Below are positions 1-7,618 of a DNA stretch of 64,000 nt, piece by piece (positions within the stretch are counted from its first letter, which is position 1; every line of letters starts with the position of its first letter). The notes below the pieces were generated by a model. The model did no database searches. It was not told the DNA's origin and was given only the letters and a program-made list of their open reading frames with translations. This stretch comes from Arcobacter sp. EP1 (GTDB lineage: Bacteria > Campylobacterota > Campylobacteria > Campylobacterales > Arcobacteraceae), in the NCBI GenBank assembly GCA_001655195.1, contig LPNY01000042.1:375627-439626 (forward strand), written 5' to 3'. The position numbers were made by a program, and so were the translations under genes.

Positions 1-497
1 TAGGACTAGAAGACTTCTTAAATGAAATTGCTTTGGAGTCTGAACAAGATGAACTTTATAATGAAGCAATCTCTATGATGAGTATTCATGCCTCTAAAGG
101 ATTAGAGTATAAACACCTGTTTATTATTGGACTTGAAGAGGGATTCTTCCCAATTATTGGGGATGGAAGTGATATAGAAGAAGAGCGACGTTTAGGTTAT
201 GTGGCATTAACAAGGGCTATGGATAACTTAACGCTATCTTTTGTACACTCACGATTTTATAAAGGAAAACGTGCCAATCTATTAAAATCACGATTCTTAA
301 GTGAATCAGGTTTAGTTAAAGGGTGTTTAACCATTGAAAAACATAGCTCCTATAAAAAAGGTGATTTAATTAAACACAAAATCTTTGGAATGGGACGTGT
401 TCAAAAAGCTGTGAAAGCTGGTAAAGATTTTAAACTTACAATTAATTTTGGCGGTACTCGTCGAGATATCTTATCTTCATTCGTAGAAAAAATTTAA
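1..497 (+). CDS. UvrD/PcrA/Rep-family DNA helicase, C-terminal part (gene starts before the window)
   Basis: ATP-dependent 3'-5' superfamily 1A helicase of repair or replication restart. The reading frame is open from base 3 (GLEDFLNEIALESEQ...), so the TTG at 33 is internal and the gene is cut by the window edge. Visible are helicase motif V (SIHASKGLEYKHLFIIGLE, then EGFFP) and motif VI (EEERRLGYVALTRAMDNL), whose arginines contact ATP. The last 50 residues hold the Tudor-like tail typical of UvrD/PcrA (KKGDLIKHKIFGMGRV). truB follows after 24 bases, so it probably heads a uvrD-truB-ispE-smpB operon. Whether it is UvrD, PcrA or Rep cannot be decided from this fragment. Confidence 0.93.
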   Translation, partial: GLEDFLNEIALESEQDELYNEAISMMSIHASKGLEYKHLFIIGLEEGFFPIIGDGSDIEEERRLGYVALTRAMDNLTLSFVHSRFYKGKRANLLKSRFLSESGLVKGCLTIEKHSSYKKGDLIKHKIFGMGRVQKAVKAGKDFKLTINFGGTRRDILSSFVEKI

Positions 498-521
498 TTT
501 TTCTACGGCTAGAGTAGGTTA

Positions 522-1370
522 ATGCAAAAAAAGTTATATGATAATAAACCCTTAAATAAACTGTTGGTTGTCAATAAACCAATGTTTCGAAGTTCAAACT
601 CCTATTTAAATCAAATCAAACGTAAATACCGCAATAAAAAAGCTGGCTTTAGTGGAACTCTGGATCCTTTTGCTTGTGGTTGTTTGATTGTGGCATTTGG
701 GCAATACTCTAAACTTTTTAATTACATTCAAAAAACACCAAAAACATATCGTGCAACCATTTGGCTAGGAACAACTTCTGATTCACTTGATACTGAGAAT
801 ATCATTGAAATAAATGATGCAAAGATTTTAAATGAGCAGAGTGTACAAGAAGCCGTTCTTTCAACAATCGGGGAGATTAAATATTATCCTCCAAAGTTTT
901 CAGCTAAAAAAATCGATGGAAAACGTGCCTATGATTTAGCCAGAGAAGGTATAGATGTACAAATGAAACAGTCTGTTATGAATATAACAAATACAAAGTT
1001 TATAAACTATAATCACCCTTTTATTACCTTTGAAGCAACCGTTAGTGAAGGTTCATATATACGAAGTCTTGCTCAAATTATATTAGAGAAGTTAGATAGG
1101 GTTGGGACACTTTCCTATTTGGAACGGTTAAATGAAGGGCTATTTAAATTTGATAATGAAAAATCTTTGAACCCTTTAGCTTATTTGGATTTAGATGAAA
1201 TAGAGTATAAAGGAACTAAAAAATGGATAGAAGATGGTAAATCCATCTCTACGGAATTTTTGGGAGATAATAGTGATGGAACTTTTTATATCAAGTTTGA
1301 TGATTTTTTCAGTATAATCCAAATTCAAAATAGTGAAGTTAAATATCTACTCAATAAGGTTATGCTTTAA
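522..1370 (+). CDS. truB: tRNA pseudouridine(55) synthase TruB
   Basis: Makes pseudouridine 55 in the T-loop of tRNAs. The 282-residue protein carries the TruB catalytic motif AGFSGTLDPFACGCLIV, with the likely nucleophile Asp48, followed by the family pattern YRATIWLGTTSDSLDTE near residue 78 and the Arg-containing SYIRSLAQ motif near residue 184. Length is close to other short TruB proteins; the C-terminal PUA-like part is divergent. The stop overlaps the ispE start by one base (TAATG), which points to translational coupling. A weak upstream AGGTTA precedes the ATG. Confidence 0.95.
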   Translation: MQKKLYDNKPLNKLLVVNKPMFRSSNSYLNQIKRKYRNKKAGFSGTLDPFACGCLIVAFGQYSKLFNYIQKTPKTYRATIWLGTTSDSLDTENIIEINDAKILNEQSVQEAVLSTIGEIKYYPPKFSAKKIDGKRAYDLAREGIDVQMKQSVMNITNTKFINYNHPFITFEATVSEGSYIRSLAQIILEKLDRVGTLSYLERLNEGLFKFDNEKSLNPLAYLDLDEIEYKGTKKWIEDGKSISTEFLGDNSDGTFYIKFDDFFSIIQIQNSEVKYLLNKVML

Positions 1371-2131
1371 TGACTCAAAAATCATATGCAAAAGTGAATA
1401 TTTTTTTAAAAATTGCAGGTCGAAGGGAAAATTACCATGAGTTAGTCTCTCGATTTGTACGCGTTAAAAACTTATATGATGAAATGAGTTTTATTAAAAA
1501 AGATTGTGATACTTTTACCCTAGAGGGTAATTTTGGTTGTGAAACAAAAAAGAACACAGTTTATAAGGCTTTTATGGCACTAAAAGAATTGTCCCCAAAA
1601 GTAGAACAATATTTTAAAACACATTATGTCAAGGTAATAAAAAGAATTCCTGAGTTTGCTGGATTAGGTGGCGGAAGCTCAAATGCAGCAACCTTTATGA
1701 TAATGGTAAATGAATCATGTAAGCTAGGTCTTACAAAAGATGAATTAGCAAAAATAAGTGTAACAATTGGTGCTGATGTACCATTTTTTGTTTATGAATA
1801 TGACAGTGCAAATGTGACAGGAATTGGTGAAAATGTCACAAAATATGAGGAAGAACCTTTAAAAATTGAGACCGTAACCCCTAATGTAGAATGTAACACG
1901 GGTGTTATTTTTTCTTCATTTAGAGATGACTTTTATAAAGAAGTGTCACAAAATGAAGGGACAAAACTTCTTGGTATGGCCTCTCTTAAAATATTAGAAG
2001 AGTACGATATAATCGAAGCTAATGATCTGTATTTACCTGCAGTGACACAATATGATGAGTTAAAAAGCTTCGCAAAACCAAAATGGTACTTCTCAGGCTC
2101 GGGAAGTTCGTTTTTTAGGGTGGTAGAATAA
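1370..2131 (+). CDS. ispE: 4-diphosphocytidyl-2-C-methyl-D-erythritol kinase IspE
   Basis: Phosphorylates CDP-methylerythritol in the non-mevalonate (MEP) isoprenoid pathway. GHMP-kinase features are clear: [12 protein letters not shown] at the N terminus with Lys8, the ATP loop [17 protein letters not shown] at about residues 94-110, and the GADVPFF motif containing the likely catalytic Asp136. 253 residues, at the short end for the family, typical of Campylobacterota. It starts within the truB stop and is followed two bases later by smpB. ispH of the same pathway lies at 32848-33684. Confidence 0.95.
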   Translation: MTQKSYAKVNIFLKIAGRRENYHELVSRFVRVKNLYDEMSFIKKDCDTFTLEGNFGCETKKNTVYKAFMALKELSPKVEQYFKTHYVKVIKRIPEFAGLGGGSSNAATFMIMVNESCKLGLTKDELAKISVTIGADVPFFVYEYDSANVTGIGENVTKYEEEPLKIETVTPNVECNTGVIFSSFRDDFYKEVSQNEGTKLLGMASLKILEEYDIIEANDLYLPAVTQYDELKSFAKPKWYFSGSGSSFFRVVE

Positions 2132-2132
2132 G

Positions 2133-2606
2133 ATGAGTAAACAAGATAAAACGGTAAATTTAACGTTTAAGAATAAAAAGGCTTTTCACGATTATTTTAT
2201 AATAGATAAGCTTGAAGCGGGTGTTGAATTAAAAGGAAGTGAAGTAAAAGCTATTAGAGAAGGGCGTGTAAATTTAAAGGATTCTTTTGTCAGAATTATC
2301 CGAAATGAGGTCTTTATTTTTAATATGCATATTACTCATTTAAGTACCGCACATGCAACCTATCGTCCTGAAGAAAACCGTGATAGAAAACTACTGCTTC
2401 ATCGTAAAGAAATTGATAAACTTTTTACTAAGGTGACAAAGGATGGAATGTCCATTGTACCGATAAAACTCTACTTCAACTCAAAAAATATGGTGAAGAT
2501 TCAAATAGCCACTGCCCAAGGGAAAAAACTCCACGATAAGCGGGAAGATTTAAAGAAAAAAAGCATGCAACGGGAGACCCAACAAGCCCTTAAAAATTGG
2601 AAATAA
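2133..2606 (+). CDS. smpB: SsrA-binding protein SmpB
   Basis: Binds tmRNA and delivers it to stalled ribosomes (trans-translation). The 157-residue sequence shows the SmpB core: [31 protein letters not shown], the NLKDSF segment, the [19 protein letters not shown] stretch and the basic C-terminal tail ([22 protein letters not shown]), which enters the decoding centre. It starts two bases after ispE stops. No convincing intrinsic terminator follows; the downstream 190 bases are very AT-rich and lead to ccoN. Confidence 0.97.
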   Translation: MSKQDKTVNLTFKNKKAFHDYFIIDKLEAGVELKGSEVKAIREGRVNLKDSFVRIIRNEVFIFNMHITHLSTAHATYRPEENRDRKLLLHRKEIDKLFTKVTKDGMSIVPIKLYFNSKNMVKIQIATAQGKKLHDKREDLKKKSMQRETQQALKNWK

Positions 2607-2751
2607 TAATGAGTATCAAGATGGAGCTAAAATTATAAAACTTACTTATAATTTACAAAATGTAACTCTTTTTATTTTTAAAGAAAACTTAAAAAAAAAA
2701 CTAAATTATTAAGCTTAATTTAACTGCTCTTTAGATAATATTTTTGCAATG

Positions 2752-2795
2752 AGTGACATTTTAGTGACTTGTATATAAAAAATTAGTAGGAGGAG
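2752..2795 (+). promoter_or_regulatory. candidate ccoN upstream control region: tandem AGTGAC repeats and strong ribosome binding site
   Basis: Two AGTGAC copies (2752-2757 and 2763-2768) lie 11 bases apart, one helical turn, just upstream of an AT-rich GTATATAAAA stretch and a strong AGGAGGAG Shine-Dalgarno at 2788-2795. The spacing suits a dimeric activator such as a response regulator, but no consensus I know matches. A GATAAT hexamer at 2734-2739 could be a -10 element. No FNR-type TTGAT-N4-ATCAA palindrome was seen here. The start of ccoN is set by this Shine-Dalgarno at the ATG at 2800. Confidence 0.3.
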
Positions 2796-2799
2796 ATTG

Positions 2800-4266
2800 A
2801 TGCAAAACGGTGCACAAATAGAGTATGATTACTCGATTGCAAAAGCCTTTACATTTGCAACAATTCTGTTTGGTATCATTGGTATGTTAGTGGGTGTTAT
2901 TCTAGCATTTCAAATGGCTTTCCCTGAGTTAAACAACTTAGCAGGTGAGTATGGTACATTCAGTAGATTAAGACCTTTACACACAAATGGTGTAGCTTTT
3001 GGTTTTACTCTTAGTGGTATCTTTGCTACATGGTATTACATTGGGCAAAGAGTACTTAAGGTTTCTTTAAAGGAATCACCATTCTTAATGGCAGTAGCTA
3101 AGTTACATTTCTTATTGTACTTTATTACGATTCTTTTAGCAGTTGTTACACTTTTAGCAGGTATTACAACATCAAAAGAGTATGCTGAGTTAGAGTGGCC
3201 ACTTGATATTCTTATCACAGTATGGTGGGTATTATGGGGAATTGGTATTTTTGGTTTAATTGGAATTAGAAGAGAGCGAACACTTTATATTTCAATCTGG
3301 TATTTCATTGCTTCATTTTTAGCTGTAGCAATGTTACACTTATTTAACTCAATGGCAGTACCAACTGCATTATTCTCTGGATACGGTGACTGGTTCCATT
3401 CAGTTTCTATGTATGCAGGATCAAATGATGCGTTAGTTGAGTGGTGGTATGGACACAACGCAGTTGGATTTGTATTTACAGTTCCAATTATTGCAATGAT
3501 CTACTACTTCTTACCAAAAGAGTCTGGACAAAACGTTTATTCTTATAAGTTATCTATTTTAGCTTTCTGGGGAACATTATTTGTTTACCTTTGGGCAGGT
3601 GGACATCACTTAATTTATTCAACAGTTCCAGATTGGATGCAAACTATGGGATCTGTAATGTCAGTTGTATTAATTTTACCATCATGGGGATCAGCAATTA
3701 ATATGCTTTTAACTATGAAAGGTGAGTGGCAACAGTTACAATCAAATACATTAATTAAGTTTATGATTTTAGCATCAACTTTCTATATGTTATCAACAAT
3801 TGAAGGACCTATTCAGTCTATTAAATCTGTAAATGCAATTGCGCACTTTACTGATTGGATTCCAGGTCACGTTCATGATGGTGTATTAGGATGGGTTGTA
3901 TTTATGATTATGGCAGCATTGTTCCATATGGCTCCAAGAATGTACGGAAGAGAACTTTACTCTAAATCATTAATGGATACACAATTCTGGTTACAAACTA
4001 CAGCGATCGTATTATACTTTACATCTATGTGGATTGCAGGTATTACGCAAGGTATGATGTGGAGAGCTTATGACGAGTACGGTTCATTAGTTTACTCTTT
4101 CATTGATACAGTAAATGTATTACAACCATACTACACAATTAGAGCGGTTGGTGGATTAATGTACTTAATTGGTTTCTTCATGTTTGCATATAACATGTAT
4201 AAAACAGCGACTGCAGGTAGAGTTCTTGATAAAGAACCAACTAACGCAACGCCAGTAGCTGCATAA
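2800..4266 (+). CDS. ccoN: cbb3-type cytochrome c oxidase subunit I
   Basis: Catalytic membrane subunit of the high-affinity cbb3 oxidase: reduces O2 to water and pumps protons. About 12 membrane segments over 488 residues. Metal ligands are in place: His61 (LRPLHTNG) and His359 for low-spin heme b, His219 (WWYGHNAVGF) plus His269/His270 (AGGHHLIYS) for CuB, and His357 (WIPGHVHDG) for heme b3. I start it at the ATG at 2800 rather than the TTG three bases earlier because of the AGGAGGAG site. First gene of ccoNOQP; ccoO follows after 15 bases. Confidence 0.98.
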   Translation: MQNGAQIEYDYSIAKAFTFATILFGIIGMLVGVILAFQMAFPELNNLAGEYGTFSRLRPLHTNGVAFGFTLSGIFATWYYIGQRVLKVSLKESPFLMAVAKLHFLLYFITILLAVVTLLAGITTSKEYAELEWPLDILITVWWVLWGIGIFGLIGIRRERTLYISIWYFIASFLAVAMLHLFNSMAVPTALFSGYGDWFHSVSMYAGSNDALVEWWYGHNAVGFVFTVPIIAMIYYFLPKESGQNVYSYKLSILAFWGTLFVYLWAGGHHLIYSTVPDWMQTMGSVMSVVLILPSWGSAINMLLTMKGEWQQLQSNTLIKFMILASTFYMLSTIEGPIQSIKSVNAIAHFTDWIPGHVHDGVLGWVVFMIMAALFHMAPRMYGRELYSKSLMDTQFWLQTTAIVLYFTSMWIAGITQGMMWRAYDEYGSLVYSFIDTVNVLQPYYTIRAVGGLMYLIGFFMFAYNMYKTATAGRVLDKEPTNATPVAA

Positions 4267-4281
4267 GAAGGAGGGATTATT

Positions 4282-4965
4282 ATGTTTCATTGGTTCGAAC
4301 AACGACCGTTTTTCTTTGCGGTATTAGTATTTATTTTTATTTCATTCGCAGGTATAATCGAAATTATTCCTGATTTTGCAAAACAGGCACGTCCTACAGT
4401 TGGTACTAAACCATACTCTGTTTTAGAGTTAACTGGTAGACACGTATATATTAAAGATAGCTGTAATGCTTGTCACTCACAAATGATTAGACCATTTAAA
4501 TCAGAAACTGATAGATATGGTATGTATTCATTAAGTGGTGAGTATGCATATGATAGACCATTCTTATGGGGATCAAAAAGAACTGGTCCAGACTTAATGA
4601 GAGTTGGTAACTATAGAACAACTGACTGGCACGAAAATCATATGATGGATCCTGCTTCAGTAGTTCCTGGTTCAATCATGCCAGCTTATCCACACCAGTT
4701 CACAAATATGGCTGATATTGAAACTGCATATGGTGAAGCATTCACTGTTAAAAATGTTTTCAATACACCTTATGATGTTGATTTAGACGGTGATGGTAAA
4801 ATTGATGTTCCATTAGGAACATACGAAGAAGCAAGTGCATTAGCTTTAGAAGAAGCAAAAGCAATTGCGGCTGATATGAAAAATCAAGCTGTGAAAGATG
4901 CCGTAGCAAACGGTAAAATTCCTGAAATTGTTGCGTTAATCGCGTACATGAATTCTTTAAAATAG
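4282..4965 (+). CDS. ccoO: cbb3-type cytochrome c oxidase monoheme subunit II
   Basis: Membrane-anchored c-type cytochrome passing electrons to CcoN. 227 residues: an N-terminal anchor (about residues 11-30), then the single heme c motif CNACHSQ (Cys61-His65) and the family patterns DRPFLWGSKRTGPDLMRVG and PGSIMPAYPH, whose Met is the likely sixth heme ligand. A run of acidic residues (DVDLDGDGKIDVP) in the C-terminal third resembles a calcium-binding loop. A GAAGGAGGG Shine-Dalgarno lies just before the ATG. Heme is attached in the periplasm. Confidence 0.97.
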   Translation: MFHWFEQRPFFFAVLVFIFISFAGIIEIIPDFAKQARPTVGTKPYSVLELTGRHVYIKDSCNACHSQMIRPFKSETDRYGMYSLSGEYAYDRPFLWGSKRTGPDLMRVGNYRTTDWHENHMMDPASVVPGSIMPAYPHQFTNMADIETAYGEAFTVKNVFNTPYDVDLDGDGKIDVPLGTYEEASALALEEAKAIAADMKNQAVKDAVANGKIPEIVALIAYMNSLK

Positions 4966-4973
4966 AGGTTTAA

Positions 4974-5192
4974 ATGAGTCATCAAGAGCTAGTTGATTTA
5001 CAGGGGTATGCAAAGTTTGTCTTACTCCTGATTGTATTTGTAGTTTTTTATTCGTATGCTTGGACTATTTACAAACGAGATAAAAAAGGCGAAAAAGATT
5101 ATGAAAAATACTCTGACTTAGTGCATGATGATTCGATTCAATCAGATCCTCTTGAAGATAGAAAAAATATAAAAGACGAGAAGGAGAACTAA
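4974..5192 (+). CDS. ccoQ: cbb3-type oxidase small subunit CcoQ/FixQ
   Basis: A 72-residue protein with one membrane helix (about residues 14-31, KFVLLLIVFVVFYSYAW) followed by a charged cytoplasmic tail rich in Lys and Asp. This size, topology and position between ccoO and ccoP are typical of CcoQ/FixQ, which stabilises the CcoNOP complex. It starts eight bases after ccoO and ends one base before ccoP, so it is translated within the operon. The assignment rests on topology and context more than on conserved residues. Confidence 0.88.
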   Translation: MSHQELVDLQGYAKFVLLLIVFVVFYSYAWTIYKRDKKGEKDYEKYSDLVHDDSIQSDPLEDRKNIKDEKEN

Positions 5193-5193
5193 T

Positions 5194-6081
5194 ATGAAAT
5201 CTATGGTTATAGGTGGACTTATTCTTATCATCGCTTTAATGGCAGGAACTTACTTTGTAGCAGGTGATGCTTTTGTTAGTGATGATTATATTAATAGTTT
5301 AACTATGCTTGGGGCATTAGCGATTATTGTTATTACAGTATTTGTTGCGTTAAAGTATGTTAATCAGATTAAAAACGATACTGCTGGTGGTGATCTAGCA
5401 GAAGAGAAGTGGGATGGTATTGGTGAGTATAAAAACCCGATTCCTACAGGTTGGGGATTAGCATTTATTGGAACAATTGTTTGGATGCTATGGTACTGGA
5501 CAGTTGGATACCCAACTGCTGGTTTCTCACAAATTGGTCAATGGAATGAAGAGACTTTAGAATATAATGCTAAATTCGCTTCAAAATGGGAAAACCCATC
5601 TAAAGAAGATTTAGTTGCAATGGGTGAATCTATCTACTTAGTACAGTGTGCACCATGTCACGGTGTTGATGCTGAAGGTATTGATGGAAAAGCGCAAGAT
5701 TTAACAAAAAGAATTTTAAAAACTTCTGTTGAACATGTAATTAATAATGGTGCAAATAACTTAAAAACTGCATTCCCAGGTGGTATGCCTGCAGGTATGG
5801 CAGCAGGTCCTGATGTTGGACTTATTGCTGATTACGTTGCTGGTGGATTCAAAGGTGAACAACCTGCAGCTTATGCAGCTTGTGCTGGATGTCATGGGGC
5901 AGATGGAAAAGGTATTGCATTTGTAGGTCCAAATATTGCTGAATACGATGACGCTGTTATCTCAGCTGTATTACAAGACGGAAAAAAAGCTAATATTGGT
6001 ACGATGCCAAGTTTCAAAGGTAGATTAAACCCTACTCAAGAAAAAGCACTTGCTAATTACATTAGAAGTTTAGGAGAGTAA
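5194..6081 (+). CDS. ccoP: cbb3-type cytochrome c oxidase diheme subunit III
   Basis: Entry point of electrons into the cbb3 oxidase. 295 residues with hydrophobic segments near 5-22, 37-55 and 87-103, the FixP-type EEKWDGIGEYKNPIPTGW block at 70-87, and two periplasmic heme c sites, CAPCHG (Cys152-His156) and CAGCHG (Cys230-His234). Met-containing FPGGMPAGM and TMPSF segments supply likely axial ligands. The ATG follows ccoQ directly, with an AAGGAGAA Shine-Dalgarno inside the ccoQ end. The DUF4006 gene follows one base later. Confidence 0.97.
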   Translation: MKSMVIGGLILIIALMAGTYFVAGDAFVSDDYINSLTMLGALAIIVITVFVALKYVNQIKNDTAGGDLAEEKWDGIGEYKNPIPTGWGLAFIGTIVWMLWYWTVGYPTAGFSQIGQWNEETLEYNAKFASKWENPSKEDLVAMGESIYLVQCAPCHGVDAEGIDGKAQDLTKRILKTSVEHVINNGANNLKTAFPGGMPAGMAAGPDVGLIADYVAGGFKGEQPAAYAACAGCHGADGKGIAFVGPNIAEYDDAVISAVLQDGKKANIGTMPSFKGRLNPTQEKALANYIRSLGE

Positions 6082-6082
6082 G

Positions 6083-6322
6083 ATGGCTGGAAATTCTCAA
6101 ATGAACGAAAACGAAAGAGGATTATTTGCTTTAAATGGTATTACAGGTATGTTAATTGCAACTGTATTACTATTATCAATCCTTGCAGTATTAACTGTAT
6201 TAAGTGTTGGTGCACAGCAAAATAATGCACAAAAATTTTATACAATCAACCAAGACTTGAATGGTCTTAAAGCTAACAGTGCTGATAATATTAATCAGTA
6301 CCAGCTTGTTGATAAGAAGTAA
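6083..6322 (+). CDS. DUF4006-type small membrane protein of the cbb3 oxidase operon
   Basis: 79 residues with one strongly hydrophobic helix (about 20-43, GMLIATVLLLSILAVLTVLS) preceded by a polar N terminus containing NERGLFALNGITG. I recognise this as the DUF4006 family that follows ccoP in Campylobacterota (Cj1486c position in C. jejuni, from memory). Role unknown; a part in oxidase assembly or stability is inferred from its fixed place. One base separates it from ccoP. Confidence 0.75.
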   Translation: MAGNSQMNENERGLFALNGITGMLIATVLLLSILAVLTVLSVGAQQNNAQKFYTINQDLNGLKANSADNINQYQLVDKK

Positions 6323-6332
6323 GGAGTAGGAC

Positions 6333-6425
6333 ATGGATAAAATAATTGGATTACTATTATTAGTATCGGCACTGCTTTCTGCTTACCTTTCATTCTTTGA
6401 CTCTGCAAGAGTATATGTAGGATAA
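6333..6425 (+). CDS. 30-residue membrane micro-protein between DUF4006 gene and TPM-like gene
   Basis: An ATG at 6333 opens a 30-codon frame encoding a short hydrophobic peptide (MDKIIGLLLLVSALLSAYLS then FFDSARVYVG). It has a clear Shine-Dalgarno (AAGGAGTAGG, 6321-6330), sits 10 bases after the DUF4006 stop, and its TAA at 6423-6425 is followed at once by the ATG of the next gene. The composition is a single membrane helix with a short polar tail. A small gene in the same position (Cj1485c region, from memory) supports it. Function unknown; a small oxidase subunit is one possibility. Confidence 0.72.
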   Translation: MDKIIGLLLLVSALLSAYLSFFDSARVYVG

Positions 6426-7055
6426 ATGAAAGCTTTAAAACTTTTAAAAGTAGCAGTGATTTCACTGCTACTTTTTTTTATTACAACTGCAAGCGCAACA
6501 ACGTTTATGTTAAAAGGTGATAACTATATCATCGATGAACGTGTTCAATTAAAAATCACAGAAATTGGAAATGAATTAAAAACAAAAACAAACGTAAGTG
6601 TCTACGTTTATATAAAGAACTCCTACGGGCTTCAAAAAGAGATGCCAATGAAGGAAAAGTTTCAACTAATTAAAAAGAAAGAATTAGCATTACAAGAGGG
6701 TTTACAAAAACCTTATGTTTTATTGACAATGTCAATGGAAGATATACATGTAAACTTATTAACTTCACAAAAATTACAATCAATAATAGATAAAGATGAT
6801 GTTCTTAATGGGTATGTGATACCACTATTAGCATCTAAAGATAAAAATGAATTATACGCAAAAGCAAGTGCAGCAGTACTTAATGGTTACGGACATATTG
6901 CTCATGTGATTGCAAAACACAATAAGATTAAGCTTGAAAGTAACATTCCTAACCAAGGTAAAGTAACTGGAACAATTTGGAAAGTATTCATGTATACACT
7001 TGTTGTTGGAGGAATACTTCTTTATACTTACGCAGTTATGCGGCGTAGAAAGTAG
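6426..7055 (+). CDS. membrane-anchored periplasmic protein with TPM-like domain
   Basis: 209 residues: signal peptide (MKALKLLKVAVISLLLFF, ending ITTASA near residue 24), a periplasmic alpha/beta domain of about 150 residues whose pattern (YIIDERVQLKITEIGNELK, VSVYVYI, KPYVLLTMSMEDIHVNLL) resembles the TPM domain, and a C-terminal anchor (about 186-204) followed by RRRK. Members of the TPM family have been linked to photosystem or metal-center repair, but no function can be claimed here. The ATG abuts the preceding stop and no Shine-Dalgarno is visible, so it is probably translated by coupling. Codons 8-18 contain a terminator-like hairpin. Confidence 0.6.
   Translation: MKALKLLKVAVISLLLFFITTASATTFMLKGDNYIIDERVQLKITEIGNELKTKTNVSVYVYIKNSYGLQKEMPMKEKFQLIKKKELALQEGLQKPYVLLTMSMEDIHVNLLTSQKLQSIIDKDDVLNGYVIPLLASKDKNELYAKASAAVLNGYGHIAHVIAKHNKIKLESNIPNQGKVTGTIWKVFMYTLVVGGILLYTYAVMRRRK
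6446..6479 (+). terminator. intrinsic-terminator-like hairpin inside the signal-peptide codons of the 6426 gene
   Basis: The arm AAAAGTAGCAGTG (6446-6458) pairs perfectly with CACTGCTACTTTT (6463-6475), a 13-bp stem with an ATTT loop, and the right arm runs into eight T residues (6472-6479). That is a textbook rho-independent terminator, yet it lies in codons of a gene that looks intact. It may attenuate transcription from the cco operon into the downstream TPM-fixH-addB part, depending on whether ribosomes cover it. Confidence 0.7.
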
Positions 7056-7060
7056 GAAAA

Positions 7061-7618
7061 ATGAAAAAAAGAAACTACTGGCCAATATTTTTTATTGGTC
7101 TCTTTTCATATACATTAGGGATGATTGTCTGGACAATTATGAGTGCAGTGAAAACTCCTGTTCATGAAGATAAAACATTTCTTGAAAAATATCAGCAAGT
7201 TGATGATAACTTTAATAAGATGTTAACATCTAATGATAACTTCAAAAAGAAATATAACTTTTCTATTTCAATTAATGGAAAAGCCTTTGATTTGACTACA
7301 GAAGATATCTTTTATTCTCAACGTGTTTTAGAAAAACGATCACTTCATAAAGACTTGTTAAAAAAAGGTGAAAATAAAATTATTATTACCTTAGAAGATA
7401 AGCAAAAAAATAGAATAAAAGATGCTACAATTGCTTTTAGAGTTACAAAAGCGACAAACAATAAATCAGATATGGATTTCTCAAATAGTGAAAACCAAAG
7501 TGATAGTTTTAGCTCACTTGTAAATATACCAATACAAGGAAATTGGAATATTACTGGTACTGTTGAAACAAAAGATGGTAACAAAGGATATTTCTATATA
7601 AAAACCAATGCACTTTAG
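7061..7618 (+). CDS. FixH/CcoH-like membrane protein
   Basis: 185 residues with one N-terminal helix (about 6-28, YWPIFFIGLFSYTLGMIVWT) and a long periplasmic part containing YQQVDDNFNKML and beta-rich C-terminal repeats ending GYFYIKTNAL. The N-terminal WP-containing helix, the Y-Q-x-V-D-D-N-F segment and the operon position fit the FixH/CcoH family, needed for maturation or stability of cbb3 oxidases. It starts five bases after the previous stop and overlaps addB by 11 bases. Overall similarity is moderate, so the family call is likely but not certain. Confidence 0.65.
   Translation: MKKRNYWPIFFIGLFSYTLGMIVWTIMSAVKTPVHEDKTFLEKYQQVDDNFNKMLTSNDNFKKKYNFSISINGKAFDLTTEDIFYSQRVLEKRSLHKDLLKKGENKIIITLEDKQKNRIKDATIAFRVTKATNNKSDMDFSNSENQSDSFSSLVNIPIQGNWNITGTVETKDGNKGYFYIKTNAL

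Noticed and set aside
3036-3218. 60-codon open frame on the minus strand inside ccoN
   Set aside because: Antisense shadow of a strongly conserved membrane gene; no ribosome binding site and no recognisable protein pattern.
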